A stretch of DNA of 64,000 bases from Mansonella perstans (taxonomy: Eukaryota; Nematoda; Chromadorea; Rhabditida; Onchocercidae): positions 62,001 through 126,000 of the forward strand of contig JBAMDO010000029.1 of NCBI GenBank assembly GCA_037074765.1. The letters run 5' to 3'. Under the pieces are notes generated by a model. The model ran no database searches, had not been told where the DNA came from, and saw only the letters and a program-made list of their open reading frames with translations. The position numbers were made by a program, and so were the translations under genes. Below are positions 1 to 11,993 of this stretch, one piece after another; within the stretch, counting starts at the first letter, position 1; each line of letters begins with the position of its first letter.

Positions 1-3000
1 ACACCCGTGTATTGATCACATATATGCAATACATATGTGCCAGATACTTTTCCGGGTAATTTGGACTTGTTATTTGGCCTGATTCTCCTTCAAATATTCC
101 ACCGCAACCTATAATAAAACGAACATGCGCTTACTATGTTCACTTTGAATCGATCACTAGGAATTTTTTGTTTAATTTTCTGTTTCACAAGTTTGAACTT
201 CAATTCTAAGTAAAAGTCAATTAAGAATTAATTGACAAGATGAGAAGATGAAATAAATGCGGTATAATTGTAAATGTGTTTACCGAGCTGAAGTTAAAAT
301 AGCTTACCTACATCAAACTGCTCGTACAAGAAAAGTATGCCCTTATTGCCAATACCGCTTGAACTTAATGTAATTCGTAGCGGCCTCGAAGCACTTGTTA
401 CCTAAAAAATTGATGGTTGTGCATGCTACAAGAGTTTTAAGAGATGGAATCTAAAAAAATTTACCATTTCTCCGTCAGGTGCGATGAAGGGATATCGAGC
501 GCAAACATAACGTTTATTTATCTGATCGTGTGAATTATGGCCGCCCGAAAACTAAATTTTTTAAAAATTTATGAATAAATGAAGAATGCAACAAAATTGT
601 AAGTAAAATGCTTTTAAAATCTTAACTTATAATTTTTACATTTTTGAAGCATTTCAAATAAATCTCTGGTAACTTACTTTTTTTTTCATTTTTAAAAGTG
701 ATAATTTGAATCAATTTTTTTTTTTTGAACTTTATCGATATCTAATTAATAAAAGCTGCAGACAACAAAATTACTAAGCATCACTCGAATTATTTCAAAA
801 ATTTCAATAAGAACGACAAAAATATGAAATGCTTTGATCTAGATGGTTTAAAACAATGTCACAGCCTGCCTTCTAACCTTTTACAACATGTCAAGTACAT
901 TTGTGTGTTAGTATGAAGCAGCTAGCCACAAATATGTCCAGGTAAATTTGGGAAAAAAAATGTAGGCACTCTATTTTGAAGTCAATAAAGGAATGGCTGG
1001 TCCATGACTAATATTTTTCCGTAAAATCCATGTGTTTTTTTATCACCGATATCATATACTCGTAAAATAATCGCTTTTTCTTACAGCAGTAAAGATATTT
1101 TCATGCAGGCTTTGGTCTTCTTGCCTTTGCCACTTTTTGTAACACTTCTCTTTTGCTCAAACGCTAGGAATGAGCATAATAAGATCAAGGATGACAAAAA
1201 CTTTGTCAAAGCCAAAGACACTTCTATTACAAGCAAATAAATCTTTCACACTATTTCTCAGGATTTGCTGTAAGATGAATCCAAATAATTTGTAAGAAAG
1301 CTAACTTCGACATAATCTTCCAATAAATCATGCTTGGTGACATCGTAAAAGCATGTCTTAATATCTGCATTCAGGCCAATGAAACTAAATTTCAGTCGTA
1401 TCGCTTTCGTTTTTTCGGCATCAATAACATATGTGCATTTAAATGGTTGAGCACTACCATTCGGATAATTAGAACTTTGAATGGTTCCATTCGGTAATGT
1501 AAAATGCTTCTCACATGCTGAAAAATCAAGCTGCAGATTTACAGAATTAGGTTTTCTCTCTTTTAGCTTAAAAAAGCTTAATAATAGTTTAACTCTTGGG
1601 TAGTTAAAATACGAAGTCTCGATGGACGGACAAATAATGCATGTTCAAAAGCAAGTCACACTAATGATAGAATAATTGATATTGATTAATTCATGAATTG
1701 TGCGGATGAAAAATGTACGTACCTGCAGAATAATAAATTTTGAATCCCTTTCCATTAACAGATTGATTAGAATGAAACTGTATAACCATTTTTGATCCTG
1801 ATGATACGATCGGACCTTCGGGTAGTTTACTGTTGCAGTAGCGTCCCAGCATAGGATGTGATGCATCTTCACCATCTCTGAACTGTAATATACTGAAAGT
1901 TGAGTATCATCTACCAAAGCGCACAGTGAAAAATGCTGCAATCTAAAACTAATAAAATAAATTTATACATATTTCAAAATCTCCACTCCAAAAGCTAGCA
2001 GACTCTTTCCATTTATATTTTTTCAGAATAAAACAAGGAATCGAAAAATTTTTGGATTACTAAAAAAAAAGTGTCAAATGTCAAAAGTGTCATTTTTCAG
2101 TAATTGACACTTTTTTTTAGTAAAAAAAAAATTTGGATTACTAAAAAATTGACAAAATTAACACAATTGACGCATTGACACAAAAAAATTCACACCCTCG
2201 TAAGATTTATTGTGCTGCTTTCAGACTTAAATATTCAAAGTCTTATCGACGCATACTTGGTTCTAGACTTAGAGTCAGTAGAGACGCTCCTGTCAATCTG
2301 ACATGTCATTTCGCGCCACTTCGGTAGAGAAGTAGAAGAAAAACATTTTATTAAAAGTTATACTAAATATAGTCACAGCACATGAAAGTCCATACTAAAA
2401 AAGTTCAAAATGCTGTGATGAAAATAGAATGAATTACTCATTTTTCCACATAAAATGAGCTTTACAGTTTCCTACCGTAATGTAATCAAAGCGGCATGAT
2501 TTTATTAAATTCAGTAAGCGCTGAGTTGGATTGATCGTTTCCAAAAATGAAAGAAAATGAGATGTGCCTGAAATTTGCCAAGTTATGTTGAAAAATAAAT
2601 GTTAATCAAAATTAAAGATGAAAAATGAAATAGAATTAATAACAGTAGAAAATTATGATGGGATAGGAAATTCGGGTTGATGGACAGAAATTTCAGTAGA
2701 TTCCTCCAATTGCAATATGAGACAGCATTTATTTATATGCGTGAGCAGTTTGAGAACTTAATACGTTTAAATGCAATTGGATTTACCTTTTATAGATCTT
2801 GCTGGAGCAGAAGGCACATCCAAATCAATAATTTCTGCTTTTATCACTTTCGTATCGTAACTCTAGAAAAATCGAGCATCTGTTTGATATTTTTTAACAC
2901 TTTGCTAATTTCTCAAATCAGATTATATCTGATTAAAAAGTATTTACAGGACTTACATTAGCAATAGTAGAAGCATCAAGTAGCCACAAACAATCCAGAT

Positions 3001-6000
3001 TTGCGAAATAATTGGAACCGTAATTCGGTGAGTGAATATAACCTTCAAACCTGCCATCAGCATCCGGTAAAATTATACCTCCACAATCTTCATCAACTGA
3101 AAGCAGAGTGATGTATAGTTTTATCTTTACATCCGCTGAATCAACTTTTCATCTTAAGCAGGACATTTCGCGAAATTCCAAATAACGGGACTTAAATAGA
3201 ATGAACTGTCTGATACCCATACGTTTAATTGCTTTATAACGAATAGTGAAACCGCGATTGCAAAGAGAATCACCATCACCTGAAAAAGAAATTTATGATT
3301 TTAATTATTTCAAAAAATAACTTTCTAAGCAGTAGATAATAAATAGTAGAGAACTTAAAAGCTCACAATGTTCTTCTGGAAAATCAGCTGGATAATTGCT
3401 TTTGAAGTAAACTGTAAAGTACGGTAGTGTAGTACGCACCAAAGTTCGCGTCGACTCACTACTGCACAGATGTAATATACGTTCCGTTTCGTCAATTTCC
3501 AGGCCATCAAAGAGCTAAATTTCAAATTAGTCCAAATTTCATCGAAGATCCAGACTTCAGCAAATTGAAGACGTAAGATGATGAAGAAAATGGTAAATCA
3601 CCTCTAAGGAATTAACTGAACAATTTCGAATATCGCCTGAAGCAAGTTTCATCGGTTCCACAGTAACTTCAATATGCATTTTCGGATTAACAGAAACATG
3701 CCATTGACAAAGTTCGTTTTTTTCATAACCATATAATGATATTTGTCCATCATCTTTATAAATTCGTTCGCCACATTCTTCAAAATTTTTGTAAATAACA
3801 TCTGGAAGAGATGAAATGTGAGAAATAAGCTGGAATCCTATGTAATATAAAGCAACCAACTTTTGTCAACAGTTCTCCACTGTATAGCAAAGTTACCAAT
3901 TCCAACACCACTTTTACCAGAAGCAAACGCAATATAAGCCTTATTTGACGAAAAATAAATTGGACGAGAAACTGGAATCTTAAAAGCAAGAAAATCCGAT
4001 AAAAAGAGATAAAGTAGAAAAAAAAAGAGAGATAAAAAAAGAAAAAAAATAGTCTTCAAACTCGACTAACATTCAAAAATTAAACGATAAACAAAGGAAA
4101 CTTACCATGGTGGATCCTTTTGAACCACAAAATACGCCTACCAATGGACTATTTGCATGTTCGCCATCCCGTAAAGTAACGTTTGCATCAGCCATGGCAC
4201 ATGTTGCCGGTTTAGTTGGTAAGTCAAAATTTGTAAAGTTTATCTCAATCACCTTAAAGCAATTATTTATTTTATTCATAAAACCATTCAAATAAACATG
4301 TTGTTATCAAAGGTTAATTTCTAAAATTGCTGAGCATGTCATTTTTTTTAGCCATGGCTAAGACAGTTTTAATTTATCACATGCAAAACGTTGGTGTCTA
4401 TAAAGAATATGAAACATACTTTATTCGGTTCGTTAACTACAATGATCCATTGGCATGTTTTATCACGACCGAAATAATACCATCCCCGATCTGGATATTT
4501 GATTACACCTGTCGCATTTGTCATGTGACCACCACAACCTAAAAATATGAGCGTATGACCGTCAAAAACAATAATAACCGAACTAAAATTCACTAGAAAA
4601 CAAACCATCTTCCTCATATTCGCATGTTGGACCATAATAACCCCTAAAGCATATGCACTGAGATGAACCATCCTTTTTGATTAGGCATTCACCACGATTT
4701 TGACATACATTACTTAGGCATGCAGTAGCTAGTTCGCAGTGTTTGCCAGCGTAACCCCATTTACAATGACATTTATATTCTTCTTCCGAGATTATCTGAA
4801 ATTTCATGTCGCCTAGCTTGTTATCCAAATTTCATATTCAAAACATAGTCTGGGAAAAAATTATTCATTAATAGAGTTTTTGAATTTCGCACGTCTTTCT
4901 GAATTTTCATAAAATATTCGAAACATTTTGAAAAGATGATCATGTTTTTTATTCATAAGCTTAATTGTAGAAGTTCAAACACTATAACCTGGCATGTTCC
5001 TTGGTTATAGCATGTCACGGTATGACAAAGCGTTATATTTGAGTGATAACAACCTTCAGTACCGATTCCATCACCAGCCATTCCGAAAGGACACTCACAC
5101 CGAAAACCTTCCTCATCCAATGAACTCATACCCATATTATAGCACTTGGCCTTTGGATGACATGGAGATAACTCACATGGGCTTCGCTTCTTGCAAATGT
5201 GACCATTGCCCTCATAGCCTGTAATGCTGGCAATTATACGACGTTGTGGATATATGTATTTGTTGAATGTTAAAAGTTTCATTTTAAATTACAATAAGAA
5301 AGCTCAATATTGTATTATCAATGACAAATCGCAAAATAAACCTGGAGGACACGGTGCACATTCATAGGAGCCAATAGTATTGATACATTTTACTGGTGGA
5401 TCCTTAGAGCAGGTTTCCAGATTCTCATCTGCACATTCATCAACATCCAAACAAATCACTCCATTCCCTAATTAGTACTGATTCCAGATAATTGTTTTTT
5501 TATTGATTTTAATTTCCGATATATAATTTTTCTCATAAGCACTGTATCGCTAATAACTGGTGATATAGTTCATGAAAAATGTACATAATTTTCTGTAATT
5601 ATCTTATTTAGATAACTGATTGCTTATGTTCACTTCCATCATCACAGTCGCTATCACGGACTTTGGTAGATTTAGCGATTATTTATAGTGCCTTCAGCTA
5701 TATTTATCTGTTGTAAAATCATATTTCTAATTCAACTGATAGCTTCTTTACTCATCACGTCCTATTATAAATTAGAAATCACATGTTTGAAATATAGCTA
5801 AAATTGACATAAGAGAATACACGAAAATATGGCAAGATGGACTGCTATCTTTAACCGCTATTATTCTAGGATACAATTGTTTACGGCCGGAAAATTCATT
5901 ACCTGTCATGCCCGGTGGACAAGCAGCACATTTGAAGGAACCAGGTAAATTAATGCAAGCTGTTCCGGGATAACATGGATTCGACTCACACTCATTCACA

Positions 6001-7303
6001 TCCTCACAAACCGGATTGTTTTTGTCAGCGGAAGAGCGATAACCCCATTCACAAAGACAACGATAACCAGGCTTAAACAAAGTATATTAATTATATTACT
6101 ATATTAATTATAATTAATTATATTTTTGTTCAGATGAAAAGTAAAATTTTAAGACTCTACAAATTTGAACATTATTTGGTTACTTATTTCCACTCTTACT
6201 TTGTCTGTTCCAATTACTAGAAGCCTTATTTTGTTCAAAAATTATTGAATTCGAATGCAGAATTTTTCAAATGCCTAAATTATTTAGAACTCACTTCGTT
6301 GGTTTCTGGATCTGGTTGAGTTGGTATGCAGTGTCCAGCGGAGCCACACAAATCTAATGAAAATTCACATGCTGTTGCCCGTAACTGACATAGAGTTCCA
6401 TGAAAACCTTGTTGACATATACAGCTTTAAAAAACCATATCAAAATAAGTGATTTCACAACAAGGAATTTCATCGGTTAATCAGATAAATTTAAAACAAA
6501 AATTTGTTTTTAATATTTAGCTCAATATATGCTAATGCTTGTTTTCTGATTAAAACTTTTTGAATAGTGAAACTTGCAGATATTATGTGAATTTGTACAG
6601 TTCGTAAGCCTAATGTAATCTTGTAGAATGTAAACATAAATGCACAATTAAGAAATGGCCATTTTGTGAGATGAAACATTTTTGTGCTCTTTGAAAAGCT
6701 TACTGAAATCCATCCGGTCTTGAGATGCAAGATGCGTTATTTTGACAGCCAGCAGGTGTCCCATGATAAAGACTGCATTCATCTATACGATTTTCACATG
6801 TTTCACCCTGAATATCAACATTGAACATCAACATAACTTCAATCAAATTTAAGAATTTTCTTGCATTTCAAATTTGCAAAAAATAGTTGCTGTATTTTAA
6901 AACTAAAATTTTTTTCTGTTTGCTCAAATCATGTCTTTTCTCGAGAAAAGCAAATCTTAAAATTAATAATTTTATGTATTTTATAGTTATATGTTCAAGA
7001 AATGATCAAACATTTCTATCGTGCAATCATTAAGGAAAGAGCCATTTGTTTGATAATATTAGACTAAAAAATTATAAAAAATACCTCAAAATGTGATGGA
7101 CAAATGCACATAAATTTGTTGTACAGATCAATGCATGTTGCACCATTCATACATGGATTATTAGCACATTCATCTTTCATCAATCGATTATCCAATAGTG
7201 CTATATGAGATTTTATTGAAGTTAACAAATTTCGAAATTTTCGTCCACTACCTTCTTTCTTTTTTGAACTCATTAATTCCAAACGTTTTAATACATCGGC
7301 AAT
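1..7303 (-). CDS. Cubilin homologue, 8 EGF-like then CUB domains (partial, 21 exons)
   Basis: Cubilin is a large extracellular endocytic receptor made of EGF repeats followed by CUB domains. Exons read on the minus strand: 7303-7085, 6807-6704, 6424-6295, 6071-5903, 5467-5342, 5218-4989, 4795-4606, 4538-4420, 4252-4106, 3978-3861, 3801-3602, 3514-3367, 3279-3217, 3096-2957, 2862-2787, 2567-2476, 1882-1723, 1517-1306, 551-465, 401-308, 108-1. All junctions use GT-AG sites and keep one frame. The first exon has a helical segment (LKRLELMSS, then LLDNRL) before EGF1 ([12 protein letters not shown]), as in cubilin. Eight EGF-like domains follow, some calcium-binding ([18 protein letters not shown]), matching the eight of human cubilin. 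From 4538 come four CUB domains and the start of a fifth ([19 protein letters not shown]). The signal-peptide exon was not found and the 3' end lies beyond base 1, so both ends are missing. Other EGF-CUB proteins are possible, but the order and EGF count favour cubilin. Confidence 0.85.
1103..1240 (+). CDS. Putative 45-residue secreted peptide inside a cubilin intron
   Basis: This open frame runs from ATG to TAA (45 residues) opposite to cubilin, wholly inside its 552-1305 intron. The N-terminus is a convincing signal peptide: hydrophobic [15 protein letters not shown], then CSNA as a likely cleavage site. The remainder is a hydrophilic, Lys/Asp-rich tail of about 25 residues without cysteines or dibasic sites. 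A splice-acceptor-like ttttcttacag ends at 1086, 16 bases before the ATG, suitable for trans-splicing. AATAAA overlaps the stop (1236-1241). I know no family for it. It could be a chance ORF or one exon of a longer gene. Confidence 0.35.
   Translation: MQALVFLPLPLFVTLLFCSNARNEHNKIKDDKNFVKAKDTSITSK
2056..2122. repeat. Inverted repeat (hairpin) in a cubilin intron
   Basis: The left arm tactaaaaaaaaagtgtcaa (about 2057-2076) and the right arm ttgacacttttttttagta (about 2104-2122) are complementary except for one base in the A/T run. The loop is about 27 bases. The flanking word tttggattactaaaa recurs at 2051 and 2132. It resembles a small foldback element; no coding content. Confidence 0.6.
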
Positions 7304-8760
7304 CTTAAATGTAATTAATTTTTAAAAAATTTTATTTCTTTATTTTTACATTATCAAAAATATTTTTTGATTCTTTTTTTTTTGTTTTTTTGTTTTTTTT
7401 TTATTTTATTTTTATGAAAAAAAAATAATAATTCGATTTCTTTAATTTTTTTAAGTTTTTTTTTTTCATCTTTATTAAAATTGATATTAATATAGTTTGT
7501 ATGCATTGCTAAAATGTACAAAAAGAAAAGTGAATAAGAGAGCCTAATCGATTGTTTTTTTTTGGATGGCTTCCTATAGTAATTCTTTTCTTTTTTACTA
7601 ATATCGATCATTGCTGCGCATTTGAAGCAAAGTATTTTGGAATTTTTAAAATTTTTTTAAATATTTTAGAGCTGCAATATTTGATTGCCAATTTTGGAAC
7701 GACGACTGAAAACCATTATTGAAAGATCAGAGAACAATCATATGATATGATAAGTGTGGTCATCACTGCTGTCATGGAACATTCCATTTCGTCTGTTGTA
7801 ATGTGCCGTAATTTCCGTTTATTCGATTATTTGACTTTGTTTTCGATGCAATTGCAAATCATTGTACGAAATAGTTGAATAGTAATAGCATTTATGTAGT
7901 AAAAATTATTTTATTAAAAGTTAATTACTATTAATTAATTAATCATTCATTAATTAAGTCAAGTCATTTTAAGATAAATTTATATTCCTAGCCATTGATA
8001 GCAACTTAGATTATTTCAATTTTTGTTCTTTGAAGCATACGTCAAAATTAATGCATAATTATTAAGTTTTATTTCTAATTCCTTTTTTTTTTCTGTTATA
8101 TATTCGACGATCGATTTTAATCTACTTTTCTTCTTACAAAATAGTTAGAATTAATATCATATTTTATAGATTCGAAAAATTTTGCAATTAGTGAAATGCA
8201 TAGGAATAATTTTTGGAAATTCACTGTAACAGTGAAACATAACTTATAAACATTGCCCCAATTACTGGGAGGAGGAACTATTTATATATGCTCTCTATGT
8301 TTATCAAATTTCATCGTCAATTTACCCTTTCGCCAATTTGATTTAAAATGAAATTATATAAACTTTCAATGGTTAATTAAACATTACCATGAATATTTTA
8401 AATATTAGTTATCGAACTATCGCATTGTACTGAACCAAACCAATAATTTATTAGAATTCACTTAGCAATTAAATGCTTAAATTACAGTAGTCTATTGATT
8501 ACAATTACGTACGTTTTTCTAAAAGACATACAAAAGCTACATACCTCGTCTACATACCCCAACTTTTTTTATTTTTAAATATACTTACTTAGAAAAAGAT
8601 TAAGCTGGAATTTTTAATGTTGGCAGATTTTTTTAACAACTGATTGTTGATATTATCAATGCTATATCTATGCAGAAGAAAATTTCTTCGTTGCGACCCA
8701 TTTCAATTTTTCCATTTCAGTCTCATAATTGTTCACATTCCAGGAATTACGAGAAATAAA
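7304..8760. other. Divergent intergenic region, cubilin 5' end and V-ATPase promoter
   Basis: The cubilin homologue leaves to the left and V-ATPase A to the right, so both promoters should be here. The first cubilin exon(s) with the signal peptide must also lie here or be missed; I found none with good splice sites. The stretch is very AT-rich, with poly-T and poly-A runs at 7370-7480. Two acceptor-like sites just before the V-ATPase start (AG at 8719-8720 and 8742-8743) may be spliced-leader addition sites. Confidence 0.5.
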
Positions 8761-10608
8761 ATGCCACCGACTACTAATTTGATGGAAAATGCTAAAGAGA
8801 GCTCTTATGGCTTTGTTTATGGTGTTTCCGGACCCGTCGTAACAGCCGAGAAAATGGCCGGTTCAGCAATGTACGAGCTGGTGCGTGTTGGACATTCCGA
8901 ATTGGTCGGTGAAATTATCCGTTTGGAAGGTGACTATGCTACAATTCAAGTTTACGAAGATACATCAGCAGTAGCAATAGGTGATCCTGTACTGAGAACC
9001 GGAAAACCATTGTCAGTAGAACTAGGTCCTGGCATTATGGGTTCCATTTTCGATGGTATTCAGCGACCTTTAAAAGATATTTTGGAGCTAACACAGTCTA
9101 TTTATATTCCCAAGGGTGTTAACGTTAACGTGCTTTCACGTGATGCAGTTTGGGAGTTTGAACCGAACCGTAATCTTACTGTTGGTGATCACATTACGGG
9201 TGGTGATACCATCGGTTTTGTGCGTGAAAACGTTCTCATCAATCATCGAATAATGCTTCCACCGACAGCATGTGGTACAATTACGTATATAGCACCGGCC
9301 AGTGAATATCATGTCACTGACACAATATTGGAAATCGAATTTGCTGGCGAAAAATCAAAATTCACAATGCTTCAGATCTGGCCTGTGCGTCAGCCACGTC
9401 CTTGTGCTGAAAAATTGGCAGCTAACTTTCCTCTATTGTGTGGCCAACGTGTTCTGGATGCACTATTTCCTTGTGTTCAGGGTGGTACCACTGCTGTCCC
9501 TGGAGCATTCGGCTGCGGTAAAACTGTTATTTCACAATCACTGTCCAAATTCTCTAATTCCGATGCCATCATTTATGTTGGATGTGGTGAACGAGGTAAT
9601 GAGATGTCAGAAGTACTCCGTGACTTTCCCGAACTGACTATGGAAGTCAATGGCGTCACCACATCAATTATGAAGCGTACAACTTTGGTCGCTAACACAT
9701 CAAATATGCCTGTAGCCGCGCGTGAAGCATCAATTTACACTGGCATTACTCTTGCTGAATATTTCCGGGATATGGGTCTGAATGTTTCTATGATGGCTGA
9801 TTCCACATCACGATGGGCGGAAGCTCTTCGTGAAATTTCTGGCCGTTTGGGTGAAATGCCTGCCGATTCTGGTTATCCAGCATATCTGGCTGCTCGTTTG
9901 GCATCGTTCTATGAGCGAGCCGGTAAAGTAAAATGTCTCGGAAGTCCAGAACGTGAGGGATCTGTCACTATTGTGGGTGCTGTTTCACCACCTGGCGGTG
10001 ATTTTGCTGATCCCGTCACTTCGGCTACTCTTGGTATTGTTCAGGTGTTCTGGGGGTTAGACAAGAAATTGGCGCAGCGTAAACACTTTCCATCAATTAA
10101 TTGGTTAATGTCATATAGCAAATATATGAGGGCACTGGATGAATATTACGACAAAAATTTTCCAGAATTTGTTGCTCTACGTACAACATGTAAGGAAATT
10201 CTACAAGAAGAAGAAGACCTCTCTGAAATTGTGCAATTGGTGGGTAAAGCTTCACTAGCTGAGTCGGATAAGATTACCCTGGAAGTGGCTAAACTGATCA
10301 AGGAAGATTTTTTGCAACAAAACGGCTATACACCTTATGATCGATTCTGTCCATTTTATAAAACGGTAGGGATGCTGAAAAACATGATTACTTTTTACGA
10401 CCTGGCAAAACATGCCGTAGAATCAACAGCACAAGCGGAAAATAAGATTACCTGGTCAGTAATTCGTGATCAAATGAGTGATATCATGTACGAGCTATCA
10501 TCTATGAAATTCAAAGATCCAGTCAAAGATGGTGAGCAGAAAATTAAGAAGGATTATGATGAATTACTAGAGCAAATGCAGAATGCATTCAGGAATTTAG
10601 AAGAGTAA
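8761..10608 (+). CDS. vha-13: V-type H+-ATPase catalytic subunit A, intronless
   Basis: Subunit A is the ATP-hydrolysing subunit of the V1 sector, which drives proton pumping into lysosomes and across epithelial membranes. The frame encodes 615 residues, the usual length for the family (about 617). The Walker A motif GAFGCGKT is at residues 248-255. Other family landmarks include [19 protein letters not shown] near the N-terminus, [11 protein letters not shown] and [20 protein letters not shown]. The ATG at 8761 is preferred because the open frame before it (from 8644) has no family similarity and contains two splice-acceptor-like sites. A second ATG at 8782 is also possible. No intron interrupts the gene, unlike every other well-supported multi-domain gene here. 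Base composition is less AT-rich than its surroundings, as expected for a highly expressed gene. Confidence 0.97.
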   Translation: MPPTTNLMENAKESSYGFVYGVSGPVVTAEKMAGSAMYELVRVGHSELVGEIIRLEGDYATIQVYEDTSAVAIGDPVLRTGKPLSVELGPGIMGSIFDGIQRPLKDILELTQSIYIPKGVNVNVLSRDAVWEFEPNRNLTVGDHITGGDTIGFVRENVLINHRIMLPPTACGTITYIAPASEYHVTDTILEIEFAGEKSKFTMLQIWPVRQPRPCAEKLAANFPLLCGQRVLDALFPCVQGGTTAVPGAFGCGKTVISQSLSKFSNSDAIIYVGCGERGNEMSEVLRDFPELTMEVNGVTTSIMKRTTLVANTSNMPVAAREASIYTGITLAEYFRDMGLNVSMMADSTSRWAEALREISGRLGEMPADSGYPAYLAARLASFYERAGKVKCLGSPEREGSVTIVGAVSPPGGDFADPVTSATLGIVQVFWGLDKKLAQRKHFPSINWLMSYSKYMRALDEYYDKNFPEFVALRTTCKEILQEEEDLSEIVQLVGKASLAESDKITLEVAKLIKEDFLQQNGYTPYDRFCPFYKTVGMLKNMITFYDLAKHAVESTAQAENKITWSVIRDQMSDIMYELSSMKFKDPVKDGEQKIKKDYDELLEQMQNAFRNLEE

Positions 10609-11281
10609 AAGGTGTTCCGAAAAGTTCACTTAAGTTTGTATATTTTGAGTTGATATTTCATTATTAAAAGTGATGAAGGAATCTGAGCCCCTAATTCAGT
10701 TTTGATGAAAATATTTTCAAATAAAATGAAAAGACAATGAAATTTATGAGAAACTCTTTTTTTTTGCGAATTTTTTATTGATAATTCTATCTATTTATAA
10801 ATATAACAGAATTACGTGTAATCCTGTTTATTATGTATATTTTAAGATTTTTCTTGTATTTTAGAACTATATTAACTGATTTCTCATTCCGCGCAAAACC
10901 TTCACGTGAAATTGATAAGAAAAACACATTCACTTTTCAGAATAAATATTCATCTCAGTTTTTTTAATTTAGTTTCTTCCAGTCATCATTTTACCTTTCA
11001 CAATATTAGTTCCTGTATTCTTCCTTTCTTTGTCGTTGCAATTATTCCGTTAAACAGTATTTTAGGATTTTCTGATATTGTAGTACTGTGATAAAAGATA
11101 ATTTAATAATTGTCATACAGATGTGTATACACAAGAAGTCTGCTTCATATCGCTTAGATGAGATTGGCCTACTTAATTGATCTGATTGGTCATTTGCAGT
11201 CTAATTAGATTCTAAATAATTTATGCACGCCAATAAAGAGTCATAAATCTAATATTTAAAGTATTAACTGGAAATAAAGTA
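10609..11281. other. Convergent 3' intergenic region
   Basis: This holds the 3' UTR of V-ATPase A and the 3' end of the small secreted-protein gene that converges on it. Short plus-strand frames here (for example 10906-11091) look random and AT-rich. I see no RNA gene. Confidence 0.4.
10720..10725 (+). terminator. Polyadenylation signal of V-ATPase subunit A
   Basis: AATAAA lies about 110 bases after the stop at 10608. It is the first canonical signal downstream on this strand. Confidence 0.6.
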
Positions 11282-11993
11282 TTAACTAACTTTTCTGTTC
11301 AATGCTGCAATATCGCCACTTTTCAATTTAATCTGTTGTCTAAATAGATCAGCCAATTTTGCGATTTGATGAATGCGACGCTGAACGGATAAAATAATTC
11401 AAAATAATTGTGAATTGTGGCAATATATACTATCTTTGGAGGAGACAATAATAAAAAAGATTACAAACCTTGGTCTTATCCAGTTCTTCTTTCACAGTTT
11501 CAAATTCAGACTGAAATGAAAGTCATCTGCTAGATATAAGGATTTCTAATTTTTTTTTCGAATAGTAAATTAATCTTACCTGAAGAAAGGATAAAAAGTT
11601 GAATGTTAAGTAAGCAACTTACCAATTGCGGTAGTAAGTTGAGATTTTTCTCCCCAAAATAAATTGAACCACCAGTACCGGCTATGAACGATATGTTTTT
11701 CTTTTTTGCAGCATGAAAATACATATTACCGTCAAGCATCACAAGACGAGACCTAGAAATGATTTACACAAAGTGGATTTTTAATTTAATTCCATTATTT
11801 CTTATCCAGAACAGGCGATAAGTGCCCAAAGATTGCTGAATCTATCTGTAAACAATGAAATACGTTTCGGTAGATGTTACCTTAAATCATCTTTGTCGAA
11901 AAGTTTTGTTTTTTGAGCAGAATTGGATGAGCATGAAGAAGAAAACAAAAGAACGAATAGTAGTAGAAGTAATTCGAAGCATGACCTCCACAT
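11282..11993 (-). CDS. Unrecognised small secreted protein, 4 exons, 127 residues
   Basis: Exons 11993-11881, 11752-11623, 11510-11469 and 11380-11282 join in one frame with canonical splice sites and total exactly 128 codons including TAA. The N-terminus MWRSCFELLLLLFVLLF reads as a signal peptide followed by a Ser/Cys-rich stretch. The middle exon contains FIAGTGGSIYFGEKN. The C-terminal half is charged and helical (EFETVKEELDKTKRRIHQ, LADLFRQQIKLKSGDI), so a coiled coil is likely. An in-frame upstream start at 12083 would add 30 hydrophobic residues. I do not recognise the family and assign no function. Consistent phase across three introns supports a real gene. Confidence 0.6.

Noticed and set aside
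7354..7611. Minus-strand Lys-rich 85-codon ORF
   Set aside because: Translation of poly-T/poly-A sequence; no domain and no splice context.
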